Assembly (NCBI GenBank): GCA_016871575.1
Contig: VHCW01000017.1
Coordinates: 1 to 61,997 of the forward strand
DNA length: 61,997 nt
Direction: 5' to 3'
Source of the DNA: Verrucomicrobiota bacterium
Lineage (GTDB): Bacteria > Verrucomicrobiota > Verrucomicrobiia > Palsa-1439
The first letter of the stretch is position 1; each line of letters opens with the position of its first letter. Made by a program: the position numbers and the translations under genes. Shown here piece by piece: positions 52,798 to 61,254 of this stretch. Below the pieces are notes generated by a model. The model saw nothing but the letters and a program-made list of their open reading frames with translations, was not told the origin of the DNA and did not search any database.

Positions 52798-52848
52798 GCC
52801 GGCCGGCAAGGCCGCGCCGCATTGCGGGCACTTCTTCGCATCAGGCAT
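52798..52848 (-). pseudogene. detached 5' end of the Ser/Thr kinase gene
   Basis: ATG at 52848 reads MPDAKKCPQCGAALPAG and stops at the IS boundary. It joins in frame to ALSGLCPACLLQQG on the other side after removal of the IS and one target copy, giving the CxxC...CxxC zinc ribbon typical of the N-terminus of these kinases. Confidence 0.85.
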
Positions 52849-53125
52849 GGACGTATTCATACACCCACCCCAGAAGCAAAGCCGAGATTTTGTTACAGGA
52901 AAAAATCCACAACTCCCAACCAATCCGTTTCAAGTTCGTCCACGATATGAAACACGCCCATTGCAGCTCCGCCTTGTCGTGGCGCGCCGGCGCAAGATCG
53001 CAAGCGGCTTCTCAAGCTCTGGTGCCGGGAACCGGGGACGAACCCGTTGCTGTTCGATCCGCCCAGCTCCTGCGCATCGAAATCGCCGGTGTTCCCCTCG
53101 CTGTCGCCCGGAGCAAGAAATACGT
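52849..53125. other. intergenic region upstream of the split kinase gene
   Basis: About 280 bases between the detached kinase start and the SYLF gene stop. It should contain the original kinase promoter (reading left), now separated from most of the gene by the IS. A 60-codon frame on the plus strand (52947-53129, starting MKHAHCSSALSWRAG) has no SD site or family match. I see no clear promoter, repeat or RNA. Confidence 0.4.
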
Positions 53126-53686
53126 TTAGTAAAGCGCCGGCTTGCGCAGCGGTGTGAACCGGAATTTCTGGCCGCCGATGCTGGCCTCGAACATCAGGCC
53201 GCCCTTTGCGATGGTAAACACGGCCACGCCTTTCTGGTAATCGGCGTCGGCGGAGGCGCCTGCAGAGGCGGCGACTGCGGTGGCTTGCGCGCTAAAGGTG
53301 AATTGGTTGGCGGCAAACTGATCCAGCGTGGTTTTGTCCTGAAAAAAGATGACCTCGGAATACTCCTGGCCGCCCAGTTGCAGGCCGATGGTGACTTGGG
53401 TCATCGTGGCGGTGCCGATCTGTTTGCTCTTGGCGAATACCACGCCGTCGCCGTGCGCCGCGCCAATGCCAATGCCGCCCTTGGTGACGGTCGGGAAGAC
53501 GACGTACCCGGCGGAGTTGTTGAAGAATTTCTCCATGTCAGGATCCATCCGCTTGAACAACGCGATGGCCGCAGCCGTTTCCCGGTCGAGCGTGCCTCCG
53601 GTCATGTAGGGTTCCGTGGCGCACCCCCCCAACAGCGAAGCCAACGCGACACTAACAATCAATCCTGCAAAGCAACGACGATTCAT
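53126..53686 (-). CDS. SYLF-domain (YSC84-like) lipoprotein
   Basis: 186 residues with a strong SD site (AAGGAGGT) before the ATG. A lipoprotein signal (VALASLLGGC, lipid Cys about 22) is followed by the SYLF domain: NNSAGYVVFPTVTKGGIGIGAAHGDGVVF, TMTQVTIGLQLGGQEYSEVIFFQ, and VFTIAKGGLMFEASIGGQKFRF. SYLF domains bind lipids and, in eukaryotes, actin. The bacterial lipoproteins are widespread envelope proteins without a settled role. The gene is alone, with the disrupted kinase upstream region on one side and the OGG1-like gene on the other. Confidence 0.92.
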   Translation of the reverse strand: MNRRCFAGLIVSVALASLLGGCATEPYMTGGTLDRETAAAIALFKRMDPDMEKFFNNSAGYVVFPTVTKGGIGIGAAHGDGVVFAKSKQIGTATMTQVTIGLQLGGQEYSEVIFFQDKTTLDQFAANQFTFSAQATAVAASAGASADADYQKGVAVFTIAKGGLMFEASIGGQKFRFTPLRKPALY

Positions 53687-53743
53687 GGTGTGACCTCCTT
53701 GAGCTGCATTCTAAAACAATCCGCCCAAAAGTCCAGCACAGTT

Positions 53744-54499
53744 CTACGGGTGGCGCTCGGCGTGGAAAAGATACTGTTGCGCCCAGCCGGCGTACGGGCC
53801 GAAGTCAGTGCGTCTTTTCACGCGCTGTAACGCGCGTTTCATCCACACATCCACGGGGAACGCCTCGTTGTGACCGCAAGAAAATAGCAACACGCAGTTT
53901 GCAATCTTCTCGCCGACGCCGTGTAGCTTCAGCAACTCCTCCCGCGCTCGCTCATACTCCATCGTCCGCAACGCCGCGAGGTCAAGTTGGCCGTCGGCTA
54001 CGCGACGCGCTGCCGCGTGCAGGTACGCAGCACGGAACCCAAGCTTGCAGGCGCGCAAGTCCGCGAGGGTCGTCCGCGCGATTGCCTCCGCCGACGGGAA
54101 CGCGCGCGCTGCGCCGATGGGTTCGCCGAAACGCTTGGCCAGCAACTCGACGATTTGACGTATCTGGACAATCTGCTTCGTCGAACTGGCGATGAACGAG
54201 GCGAGCGTCTCCCACGGCTCTTGCCGCAATACGCGCAAGCCCCAGTGCCGCTCAACGGCATCGCGTAACGCCGGGTCCGGCGGAAACGTGGCGACGATTT
54301 TGCGAAGCGAAACATCGAGCGCGAGGTAATGCCGGTCCACGTCGCCTTCGAGCGCGTTGCCGGTTTGCCGGAGACGGAGCACGCGTTTGGCGACGACGCC
54401 GGTGAACCAGCCGTCGGCATCGTGACGCCAGCGGAACGCCTGGCCGCATTCGAGCGTGGCGGTGAGATTGAAATCTGTGACGTTGATTCGCGAGGGCAT
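53744..54499 (-). CDS. OGG1-like 8-oxoguanine DNA glycosylase/AP lyase
   Basis: 251 residues. The N-terminal OGG_N-like domain (INVTDFNLTATLECGQAFRWRHDADGWFTGVV) precedes the HhH-GPD domain with ASFIASSTKQIVQIRQIVELLAKRFG, then the helix-hairpin-helix LLKLHGVGEKIANCVLLFSCGHNEAFPVDVWMKRAL. By comparison with human OGG1, the Lys of GVGEKIA and the Asp of FPVDVWM are the catalytic pair. It removes 8-oxoguanine paired with C during base excision repair. Eukaryote-type OGG1 proteins are found in some bacteria, so this is not unique. It is divergent from mpl across 20 bases. Confidence 0.85.
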   Translation of the reverse strand: MPSRINVTDFNLTATLECGQAFRWRHDADGWFTGVVAKRVLRLRQTGNALEGDVDRHYLALDVSLRKIVATFPPDPALRDAVERHWGLRVLRQEPWETLASFIASSTKQIVQIRQIVELLAKRFGEPIGAARAFPSAEAIARTTLADLRACKLGFRAAYLHAAARRVADGQLDLAALRTMEYERAREELLKLHGVGEKIANCVLLFSCGHNEAFPVDVWMKRALQRVKRRTDFGPYAGWAQQYLFHAERHP

Positions 54500-54519
54500 T
54501 TCTGGTACGAACGCTAGCC

Positions 54520-55857
54520 GTGTTGACCAAGGAGGTCAAATCGGTTCATTTCGTCGGCATCTGCGGCACCGCCATGGCGGGCGTCGCAGCGATGTGCCGC
54601 GACCGCGGTTACTTCGTCACCGGCAGCGACCAGAACGTTTATCCGCCGATGTCAACGTTCCTCGAATCGCGCGGCATCCGGATCCTCAACGGCTACCGCG
54701 CCGAGAATCTCGACCACCGGCCCGACCTCATCGTCATCGGCAACGCGATGAAACGCGGCAACCCGGAAGTCGAACGCGTCCTCGACGAGCGGCTGAACTT
54801 CTGTTCTGTTTCGGATTTCCTCCGCGAGTTTTTTATCCGCGGCAAACACAGCGTCGTCGTGGCGGGGACGCACGGCAAGACGACGACCACGTCGTTGCTG
54901 GCGTGGGTCTTGGAGTCTGCGGGGTTCGCGCCGGGGTTTTTGATCGGCGGCATCCCGAACAACTTCGGCACCGGTGCGCGGGTGGGGAAGGGGCCGCACT
55001 TCGTCATCGAGGGCGACGAGTACGACACGGCATTCTTCGACAAGCGGAGCAAGTTCGTCCATTACCTGCCGGACACGGTCATCCTGAACAACATCGAGTT
55101 CGATCACGCCGACATCTTTCCCGATCTCGCCGCCGTCAAGCGCGCGTTCCGGCAACTGGTCGCCGTGGTGCCGCGGCGCGGCTTGATCGTGGCGAACGGC
55201 GACGACGCGAACACGCGCGAAGTTGTCGCCGGTTGCCAGAGCCGGGTCCGGTTCTTCACACTGACTGACTTCGCGGGTTACACGATTCCTTTGGCGGGTG
55301 AACACAACCAACGCAACGCGGCTGCGGTCGCGGTCTGCTGCGTCGAACTCGGTTTGACGCGCGAGCAGATCCAGCGCGGTTTCGACACGTTTGCCGGCGT
55401 CAAGCGCCGGATGGAAGTGCGCGGCGAGGCGGCGGGCGTGACCGTGCTGGATGATTTCGCGCATCACCCGACGGCGTTGGCGGAGACGATCCGCGCAATC
55501 CGCGCGAAATACCCCGGCCGGCGGTTGTGGGCGTTGTTCGAGCCGCGCAGCAACACGACGCGTCGGAACATTTTCCAGCGCGAACTGACGGAGGCGCTGG
55601 CGCTGGCCGACGGCGTGTTTGTGGCGCGCGTGGACCGGTTGAACGAGTTGCCGGAGTCGGAGCGGCTCAACCCCGAGCGGCTGGTGGCCGAGTTGGTGGC
55701 GCGCGGCAAGCCGGCGATTTACGCCCCCGGCGCGGACGAGATTGTGGCGGCGGTTGGGCCGCAGTTGCGGAGCGGCGACGTGGTGGCGGTGTTTTCGAAT
55801 GGTGGATTCGGCGGTGTGCACGACAAGCTGCTGGCGCGGCTGCGTCAAAGCTCTTGA
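54520..55857 (+). CDS. mpl: UDP-N-acetylmuramate:L-Ala-D-Glu-meso-DAP ligase Mpl (murein peptide ligase)
   Basis: 445 residues. Mpl re-attaches recycled murein tripeptide to UDP-MurNAc. Mur-ligase markers are VHFVGICGTAMAGVAAM, the ATP loop VVVAGTHGKTTTTSLLAWVLE, EGDEYDTAFFDKRSKFVHYLPD and NNIEFDHADIFPD, then the DFAHHPTALAETI and FEPRSNTTRRNIFQ blocks. VIGNAMKRGNPEVE and the EGDEYDTAFFDKRSKF motif mark Mpl rather than MurC. Start codons are non-standard: GTG at 54520 or TTG at 54523; an AAGGAGG lies inside the frame after them with no good start beyond it. The tRNA-Glu gene follows on the same strand. Confidence 0.9.
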   Translation: MLTKEVKSVHFVGICGTAMAGVAAMCRDRGYFVTGSDQNVYPPMSTFLESRGIRILNGYRAENLDHRPDLIVIGNAMKRGNPEVERVLDERLNFCSVSDFLREFFIRGKHSVVVAGTHGKTTTTSLLAWVLESAGFAPGFLIGGIPNNFGTGARVGKGPHFVIEGDEYDTAFFDKRSKFVHYLPDTVILNNIEFDHADIFPDLAAVKRAFRQLVAVVPRRGLIVANGDDANTREVVAGCQSRVRFFTLTDFAGYTIPLAGEHNQRNAAAVAVCCVELGLTREQIQRGFDTFAGVKRRMEVRGEAAGVTVLDDFAHHPTALAETIRAIRAKYPGRRLWALFEPRSNTTRRNIFQRELTEALALADGVFVARVDRLNELPESERLNPERLVAELVARGKPAIYAPGADEIVAAVGPQLRSGDVVAVFSNGGFGGVHDKLLARLRQSS

Positions 55858-55881
55858 TTTCCGTCGGTCGGCGGGTATTCT
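55854..55881 (+). promoter_or_regulatory. putative sigma70-type promoter of the tRNA-Glu gene
   Basis: TTGATT (55854-55859) and TATTCT (55876-55881) are separated by 16 bases, and the tRNA starts 17 bases after the -10 box. The -35 box overlaps the mpl stop codon. Each box matches four of six consensus bases. Confidence 0.45.
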
Positions 55882-55897
55882 ACGGGACGTTCTCGGT

Positions 55898-55973
55898 GCC
55901 CTCATCGTCTAGTGGCCTAGGACATCAGATTCTCAATCTGAGAACAGGGGTTCGATTCCCCTTGGGGGTACCA
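55898..55973 (+). tRNA. tRNA-Glu (anticodon CTC)
   Basis: 76 nt with a genomically encoded CCA. The D-arm region TCGTCTAGTGGCCTAGGACA, anticodon stem TCAGA/TCTGA around the loop TTCTCAA, and T-arm AGGGG-TTCGATT-CCCCT are all present. The anticodon CTC reads GAG. The acceptor stem has two G-T pairs (1-72 and 5-68), unremarkable for tRNA-Glu. No mobile-element junction is visible at its 3' end. Confidence 0.96.
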
Positions 55974-56077
55974 ATTCATTTTCCCCGTAAGTGTAAAGAA
56001 ATTGAGGCTGGTGACTCTATTGCATAACACACACCCGTATTTACGGCTATCCACAGGTATCTGTTAGCGTTTCAACG

Positions 56078-56803
56078 ATGCAACTGGATTTCCTTTTCAA
56101 CCCATTGCGGACAGTTGGGACATCGCCGCACAAGCTCAATGTTGCCGGCCGGGAAGTTCCAATTCTCTTTGTCCGGAATCATCGAGCCAAGCGTTACATT
56201 CTCCGTGTCAAGAGCGGCTCCGTACGGGCAACTGTACCTCGTGGTGGTTCTGTTGAGAAAGCCAGACGATTTGCTGAGCAGAACTTCGCATGGATTGCCA
56301 AGCAACTTCAGAAACCACAACCGACACCGTCTCACGCATGGCAACACGGCACGGAGTTCTTCTATCGTGGAGATGTCGTTGCGCTGCATGTTGAACCAAG
56401 TCACAACGGCAACATCGTGACGTTTGGGGATCAGATCATTCGAGTCGCTCACGCTATTGATCTACGGGCGGCAGTGGAGTGTCATCTGTGGCGGTTGGCC
56501 GCCAAGGAACTGTATCAACGGACGATGGAACTGGCAAAGCTGCACAACGTCATCATCCACCGAATTACAGTCCGCAACCAACGTTCTCGATGGGGTTCAT
56601 GTTCAAGACGCGGGACAATCTCGTTGAACTGGCGATTGATTCAGGCGCCGGTATTTGTTCGAGACTACATCATCCAGCACGAACTGATGCATCGCCGTGA
56701 AGCGAATCATTCCAAGCGATACTGGCAACATGTGGAGGAAGTCTGTCCCGGTTACGAGAAGGCTGAAGCTTGGCTGAAGCAGCATCGTCGGTTGTTGCGG
56801 TGA
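56078..56803 (+). CDS. YgjP-like zinc metallopeptidase (M48/DUF45)
   Basis: 241 residues. The YgjP/DUF45 pattern is LFVRNHRAKRYILRVKSGSVRATVPRGGS, ITVRNQRSRWGSCSRRGTISLNWRLI, and the metal site IIQHELMHRREANHSKRYWQHVE (HExxH-like HELMH with a distal His). Cytoplasmic proteins of this kind are often neighbours of restriction-modification or toxin-antitoxin genes. None is seen here. The gene follows the tRNA-Glu by about 100 bases and has slightly lower GC than genes to the left, so the stretch from 56 to 58 kb could be accessory. Confidence 0.9.
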   Translation: MQLDFLFNPLRTVGTSPHKLNVAGREVPILFVRNHRAKRYILRVKSGSVRATVPRGGSVEKARRFAEQNFAWIAKQLQKPQPTPSHAWQHGTEFFYRGDVVALHVEPSHNGNIVTFGDQIIRVAHAIDLRAAVECHLWRLAAKELYQRTMELAKLHNVIIHRITVRNQRSRWGSCSRRGTISLNWRLIQAPVFVRDYIIQHELMHRREANHSKRYWQHVEEVCPGYEKAEAWLKQHRRLLR

Positions 56804-56864
56804 CTCTTCACTCATGATGGCAGACACTTGCCACTGCATTTGGTTTCCATTACCCTCCTGACCA

Positions 56865-57413
56865 ATGAAAACCAATTTGACGGATCTGATTGCACGCCGA
56901 GTAAGTTGTCGGGCTTACAAACCTGACCTGGTGCCGCAAGAACATATCCAGCAGATCTTGGAAGCTGCCCGGCTGGCTCCCTCTGCCTGCAACCAACAAC
57001 CGTGGCGGTTTGCCGTAGTACAAGACCCGACTTTGCGACGGCGGATTGTCGAGGATGGTTTCCTGCCGGGACTCAGCATGACGTGGGCAACTGTTGCGCC
57101 TGTCCACATTGTTATCGGAATGGAATTGTCCTTCCTGCCGCACCGTTTTGGAAAAGAGGTGTCCGGGGTGGATTATCCGTGGATTGACATTGGCATTGCT
57201 GGTGAACATCTGATTCTAGCCGCCACGGAACTTGGCCTAGGCACCTGCTGGATTGGCTGGACCAATGCCCAGGCTATAGCCAGGATTGTGGGCTGGCCGA
57301 AGTCAATCAAACCGGTGATTGTGATAACGGTTGGCTATCCTGATCCTTCGGAGGAACGACCACTTCCAGCATCCCGACGCAAGTCGCTTGATGAACTGGC
57401 GAAGTGGCTGTAG
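56865..57413 (+). CDS. nitroreductase-family protein
   Basis: 182 residues. FMN-dependent nitroreductase markers are LIARRVSCRAYKPDLVPQEHIQQILEAARLAPSACNQQPWRFAVVQ at the N-terminus and DIGIAGEHLILAATELGLGTCWIGW with ITVGYPDPSEERPLPASRRKSLDEL towards the C-terminus. The insertion between them is short, giving a compact member of the family. It reduces a nitro, quinone or similar compound with NAD(P)H; the substrate cannot be inferred. It follows the YgjP-like gene by 61 bases on the same strand. Confidence 0.92.
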   Translation: MKTNLTDLIARRVSCRAYKPDLVPQEHIQQILEAARLAPSACNQQPWRFAVVQDPTLRRRIVEDGFLPGLSMTWATVAPVHIVIGMELSFLPHRFGKEVSGVDYPWIDIGIAGEHLILAATELGLGTCWIGWTNAQAIARIVGWPKSIKPVIVITVGYPDPSEERPLPASRRKSLDELAKWL

Positions 57414-57429
57414 AGATCTGCGAATCACA

Positions 57430-57744
57430 ATGTTTCTTCCTGGCGAAAAAGTTGTCTGCGTTGATGACGTCTTCAGTGAGGCCATCAAGAAGTTCTATTG
57501 GAAGCTGCCGGTTAACGGTGTCACCTATACCGTTCGCGACTTGATCCCCGGCATTGATCCGAGTGGTGAGCCGGGGGAGATGTGCGTTTACCTCGTCGAA
57601 CTGATCAACCCGTGCAGCGACAAGCCGCCGTATCCAGAGCGGGGCTTCAAGGCTGAGCGGTTTCGCCCACTGCAGACCGACACCGAAACTGAGTCGCTGT
57701 TGGATGATGTGCCGAAGGAAATGCCAGAAGTGGTTGCGATTTGA
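57430..57744 (+). CDS. conserved-looking hypothetical protein
   Basis: 104 residues from the ATG at 57430. The start MFLPGEKVVCVDDVFSEAIKKFYWKLPVNGVTYTVRDLIPGID and the acidic C-terminus (TESLLDDVPKEMPEV) suggest a small SH3-like barrel (VVCVDD...YTVRDL). Short proteins with this pattern are found near prophage or accessory genes, from memory. I do not recognise a named family. It is 16 bases after the nitroreductase stop, with no strong SD site. Confidence 0.6.
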   Translation: MFLPGEKVVCVDDVFSEAIKKFYWKLPVNGVTYTVRDLIPGIDPSGEPGEMCVYLVELINPCSDKPPYPERGFKAERFRPLQTDTETESLLDDVPKEMPEVVAI

Positions 57745-58165
57745 GGCGGACACTCATCAACCTTCGTCTCCATCGCTATTGACTAGCCCAGATGCCTGTG
57801 GCAAACAACCACGCAATTGATGTCGGCTCATGGTTGAGTGAGCATTCCTAATGTCATGACACCGGAACGAAAAGCTAAACTGGCCGAAAGCAGCATGGGA
57901 CGCATTGTCCTCCACCTGCTCACTATGCATCGGAGCGGAGAATTCCGATGGCATTGTGCCGGTGTATGGCGTGAGCTTCGTGATTGGCTCTTCTAATCCA
58001 CCCGTAGATCACGTTGGAATACAGGCAGGTCCTGTGGCTGTGCTGACGCTTGCAGATTGATCAAAAGACCGGAGACTCAGCAAATCTCTTTGAACTGATC
58101 CCGTTGCGGGTGTCCTTTGCGGTCAAACGATAGCTTGCCCAAAACGATGGTGGTTTTGCCGGCTC
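57745..58165. other. 421-bp region with one possible 46-codon gene
   Basis: No recognisable gene. A 46-codon frame at 57856-57996 (MTPERKAKLAESSMGRIVLHL...) has no SD site. No RNA, repeat or promoter stands out. Near 58140-58165 an imperfect GGTTTT/AAAACC pairing follows the stop of the UroD-like gene on the minus strand and might be its terminator. Confidence 0.4.
57856..57996 (+). CDS. possible small hypothetical protein
   Basis: 46 codons: a basic start (MTPERKAKLAESSMGRIVLHLL) and a Trp/Arg-rich end (FRWHCAGVWRELRDWLF). There is no SD site and no family match. It lies alone in a 421-bp gap between the 104-residue hypothetical and the UroD-like gene. The residue pattern is not random-looking, but support is weak. 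Confidence 0.25.
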   Translation: MTPERKAKLAESSMGRIVLHLLTMHRSGEFRWHCAGVWRELRDWLF

Positions 58166-59332
58166 TCAATAAAAACCGGCCTCGTAGGCGGCGTCGTACA
58201 TTGCGACGATGTTTTTCGCCGGGACGCCAGCCTGGATGTTGTGGACGTTGTTGAAGATGTAGCCGCCACCCTGCTTGAAAAGCTCGACGTTGCGGCGGAC
58301 GTGCCGGGCGACTTCCTTGGGCGCGGCCACCGGGAGAACATGCTGTGAGTCGCAGCCGCCGCCCCAGAAAACAATCTGTTTCCCGAACTGCGCTTTCAGC
58401 CTGGCCGGGTCCATGTGGGCGGCGCTGATCTGGACGGGGTTGAGCGCGTGGATGCCGTTGTCGAGCAGTTCCGGAATGTACGCGTTGCAGTTTCCGCAGG
58501 TGTGGTACCAGATTTTTGCCTTCGTTCGGGATCGGATGTATTGAACGAGTTTCTTGTGCCGGGGCTTGACGATATCCCGGTACAGTTCCGGATTGAACAG
58601 CGGCCCGTCCTGCCCGGCCAGATCGTCGCCGATCATGATGACGTCCACCACGTCGCCGGCTTCGTCGAGGAACAACCGGAACCAGTCCATCCAGAATTTC
58701 AGCGTCTGGTCAATGAGCGCCTCGCAGAACGGTTGGTCGGTGAGCAGGTCGCAGAACCATTGCTCCAAGCCGCGCATGTACCAGCAGATTTCATAGACAA
58801 CGCCGGAAATGCCGCTGACAACGGCATAGGGCGTTTCCTTTTTCAGCGCAAGCGCGCGCTCGCGCACCCCGTCGAACCGCGTCGGGTCATCGCCCTTCGG
58901 GAACGGATACTTCTTGATGTCCTCAATGCCGGCATTGGCGAGTGGATGATGGCTGATGTCCATGTACAGCGGCGAATCGCCGCACATGGACCACGTGACG
59001 CCGAATTCATCGGTGAGATCGTGCCAGAGTTTGCCGGCGCGCCGGTTCTTGACGATGCCGCCCTTCCAACTGGCCGGTGCGCCGGCGGCGATGTAACGGG
59101 TGTCAATGTGGAATCGCTCCAGCACCGCCTCGCACGGCTTGGCAAGCTGCTGGACGGCGTCCATCAGGACAATTTCGTCCTTCAACTTCAGGTGTTTCAG
59201 GAGATTGGCGTAGGCGACGCGATGAATGCCGGTTTGGTTGCCGCCGAGGTCCATCGGCACGCGGTCGGGGATTTCATGGTTGAGCGCCGCGAGGACGCGC
59301 TGGCGCGATGTCATCGTTTCCCGTTTGGTCAT
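58166..59332 (-). CDS. uroporphyrinogen-decarboxylase-family protein (MtaA/CmuA-like)
   Basis: 388 residues; an internal ATG at 59314 is an equal choice. The UroD fold is seen in ALNHEIPDRVPMDLGGNQTGIH, VYEICWYMRGLEQWF, DVIMIGDDLAGQDGPLFNPELYRDIVKPRHKKL, and VFWGGGCDSQHVLP. KIWYHTCGNCNAYIPELLDNG matches the His-x-Cys zinc site of MtaA/CmuA-type methyltransferases. Members of this branch, common in Verrucomicrobia and Planctomycetes, act on methylated or other small compounds rather than on haem precursors. The neighbouring sugar kinase and transporter suggest a catabolic context, but the reaction is unknown. Confidence 0.82.
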   Translation of the reverse strand: MTKRETMTSRQRVLAALNHEIPDRVPMDLGGNQTGIHRVAYANLLKHLKLKDEIVLMDAVQQLAKPCEAVLERFHIDTRYIAAGAPASWKGGIVKNRRAGKLWHDLTDEFGVTWSMCGDSPLYMDISHHPLANAGIEDIKKYPFPKGDDPTRFDGVRERALALKKETPYAVVSGISGVVYEICWYMRGLEQWFCDLLTDQPFCEALIDQTLKFWMDWFRLFLDEAGDVVDVIMIGDDLAGQDGPLFNPELYRDIVKPRHKKLVQYIRSRTKAKIWYHTCGNCNAYIPELLDNGIHALNPVQISAAHMDPARLKAQFGKQIVFWGGGCDSQHVLPVAAPKEVARHVRRNVELFKQGGGYIFNNVHNIQAGVPAKNIVAMYDAAYEAGFY

Positions 59333-59362
59333 GGCGTGAGGATACCGTCAACCGGTCGATTC

Positions 59363-60304
59363 TCAATCTGAAACTTGGGACACAGGTTGGTTGCCGATTG
59401 ACCGGTGCGTTTTCAGAAACCGCTCGATTTCCCGCCGTGTTGGGGCTGACGGCTGCGCGCCGAGTCGCGTGACGGAGATGGCAGCAGCGGCGTTCGCAAA
59501 ACGAACCGCCTCCTCCAACGGCTTGCCTTCCGCCAACGCAACGGCCACCGAACCGTTGAAGATGTCGCCGGCGGCGGTGGTGTCCACGGCTTTCACTTTG
59601 AAGCCGGGCACCAGTCGCGTGCCGCTGGCGTCGGCGATCAACGCGCCGCGCGCGCCAAGCGTCAGGATGACCGTTGCCACACCTCGCGCGCGGAGTTTCG
59701 CCGCAGCGGCTTCGCCCGTTCTCCCGGTCAGCAATTCGGCTTCCGTCTCGTTCGGCGTGATGATCGAGATGCGTTTCAGCAACGCGTCCGGCAATGGCTG
59801 CGCCGGCGCAGGATTGAGAATCACGCGGACACCGGCTTTCGCAGCTAGGTCAGCGGCGGCCTGCACCGTCTCCAGTGGCGTTTCAAGCTGCATCACAAGC
59901 ACGCTCGCGCCGGTGAAAGCGGCTTTCGCCTTTCGCACGTCGGCGGGCGACAGTTTTGCATTTGCCCCACCGGCCACGGCGATGCTGTTCTCGCCGTCCT
60001 TGGCAACGAAGATGAGAGCGACGCCGGACGGGCTGGTCTTGTCGCGGGAAATGTGCTTCACGTTGATGCCGTCGCGCACAAAACCCGCAACAGCCTGCTC
60101 GCCGAACATGTCCTGGCCGACGCGCGCGATGAACGTGACCTGTCCGCCGGCGCGCGCGGCGCCGACGGCTTGGTTGGCGCCTTTGCCTCCGGCGGCGGTG
60201 ACGAATGCGCCGCCGAGAATCGTTTCGCCGGGCCGCGGTATCCGGTCGAGCTTGATGATCATGTCGGTGTTGCTGCTGCCGAGGACGAGGATGCGCGGTT
60301 TCAT
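59363..60304 (-). CDS. rbsK: ribokinase
   Basis: 313 residues from the ATG at 60304, which overlaps the permease stop by 4 bases and has GGAAGG before it. PfkB-family blocks are VLGSSNTDMIIKLDRIPRPGETILGGAFVTAAGGKGANQAVGAARAG near the N-terminus, LNPAPAQPLPDALL, TPNETEAELLTG, and the C-terminal site VKAVDTTAAGDIFNGSVAVALAEG with the catalytic Asp. It phosphorylates ribose (or a related sugar) at O5 with ATP in the cytoplasm. It is the third gene of the rbsA-rbsC-rbsK set, so its sugar is the one that transporter imports. No RbsB or RbsD is in the window. Confidence 0.9.
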   Translation of the reverse strand: MKPRILVLGSSNTDMIIKLDRIPRPGETILGGAFVTAAGGKGANQAVGAARAGGQVTFIARVGQDMFGEQAVAGFVRDGINVKHISRDKTSPSGVALIFVAKDGENSIAVAGGANAKLSPADVRKAKAAFTGASVLVMQLETPLETVQAAADLAAKAGVRVILNPAPAQPLPDALLKRISIITPNETEAELLTGRTGEAAAAKLRARGVATVILTLGARGALIADASGTRLVPGFKVKAVDTTAAGDIFNGSVAVALAEGKPLEEAVRFANAAAAISVTRLGAQPSAPTRREIERFLKTHRSIGNQPVSQVSD

Positions 60305-61254
60305 GAAGCCTTCCATTTCGCGCCGAGCCGATGACGGTATTGGTCCAGAATCACCGCCGCAATGATGACGAGGCCGGTGATCAGACGCTTGGTTTCGTCC
60401 TTCGCGCCGACGGCCGCCAGACCGGTGTTGAGCACGGCAATGATGAGCACGCCGAAAAGCGTCGGGACAACCGAGCCGCGTCCGCCCATGAGGCTGGTGC
60501 CGCCGATGACCGCCGCTGCGATGGCCTGTAATTCAAAACCGGTCCCGGCATTGGGATTGGCGGATTGGAAACGCGAGGTGTCAATGATGGCCGCGAGCGC
60601 CACGAGCAACCCGGCCAGCAGAAACACGGCGAGCTTGATTGGCCGCGGGTCAATCCCGCTGAGCCGCACGGCTTCCTCGTTGGTGCCGATGGCGACGAGG
60701 TAGCGTCCGAACACCGTGCGTGTCAGCACCAATTGGGCGACGACTACGATCACCATCGCGAGCAGGAACGGCAACGACAGCCCGAAGATCGAGGTGCCGG
60801 CGATGGCTTCGACACTGGAGCCGATGTACTGGGTCTGCGAGCGCGTGACAGCGTGCGCCGCGCCGCGCCCCATTTCCAACATGCCGAGCGTGACGATGAA
60901 CGAGGGCAAGCGCCAGCGTAGCGAAACCAATCCGTTAAACGCGCCGCAGACGAGGCCCGTGCCCACCGCGGCGAGGATCGCCAGCGGAAGCGGCCAATGC
61001 CATTGCGTCATTGCCACGCCGAGCACCGCGGTGCAAAAGCCCAGCACGGAGCCGACCGATAAGTCAATCTCCGCGATCACCAGCAGATACGTCATCGCCG
61101 TGGCAACGAGCACTGCGGACGGAATCTGGTTGGCAATGGTGCGGAAGGTGGTGGCGCTGAAGAAGTGGTCCGTGATGAGGCTGAAGACCAGCACCAGCGC
61201 CGCAAGGGCGAGTGTCAGGCCAAGATATTCAGTCGGGAGAGCACGCTTGTTCAT
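60301..61254 (-). CDS. rbsC: ribose-type ABC transporter permease
   Basis: 317 residues. Eight or more hydrophobic segments and the BPD_transp_2 pattern are clear: VATAMTYLLVIAEIDLSVGSVLGF, LRWRLPSFIVTLGMLEMGRGAAHAVTRSQ, GRYLVAIGTNEEAVRLSGID, and AIAAAVIGGTSLMGGRGSVVPTLFGVLII near the C-terminus. It is the inner-membrane channel of a ribose/xylose/galactose-type importer. The ATPase gene (rbsA) lies upstream across a 182-bp gap that carries repeats, and rbsK follows with a 4-base overlap. The substrate is inferred only from the kinase. Confidence 0.9.
   Translation of the reverse strand: MNKRALPTEYLGLTLALAALVLVFSLITDHFFSATTFRTIANQIPSAVLVATAMTYLLVIAEIDLSVGSVLGFCTAVLGVAMTQWHWPLPLAILAAVGTGLVCGAFNGLVSLRWRLPSFIVTLGMLEMGRGAAHAVTRSQTQYIGSSVEAIAGTSIFGLSLPFLLAMVIVVVAQLVLTRTVFGRYLVAIGTNEEAVRLSGIDPRPIKLAVFLLAGLLVALAAIIDTSRFQSANPNAGTGFELQAIAAAVIGGTSLMGGRGSVVPTLFGVLIIAVLNTGLAAVGAKDETKRLITGLVIIAAVILDQYRHRLGAKWKAS

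Noticed and set aside
52784-53830. 348-codon plus-strand frame starting in the right end of the IS
   Set aside because: It starts in the inverted repeat, runs through the detached kinase end in antisense and then opposite the SYLF and OGG1-like genes. No conserved segment.
55898-58165. Integrated element anchored at tRNA-Glu
   Set aside because: No integrase and no direct repeat of the tRNA 3' end was found in the 2 kb downstream, although the genes there look accessory.
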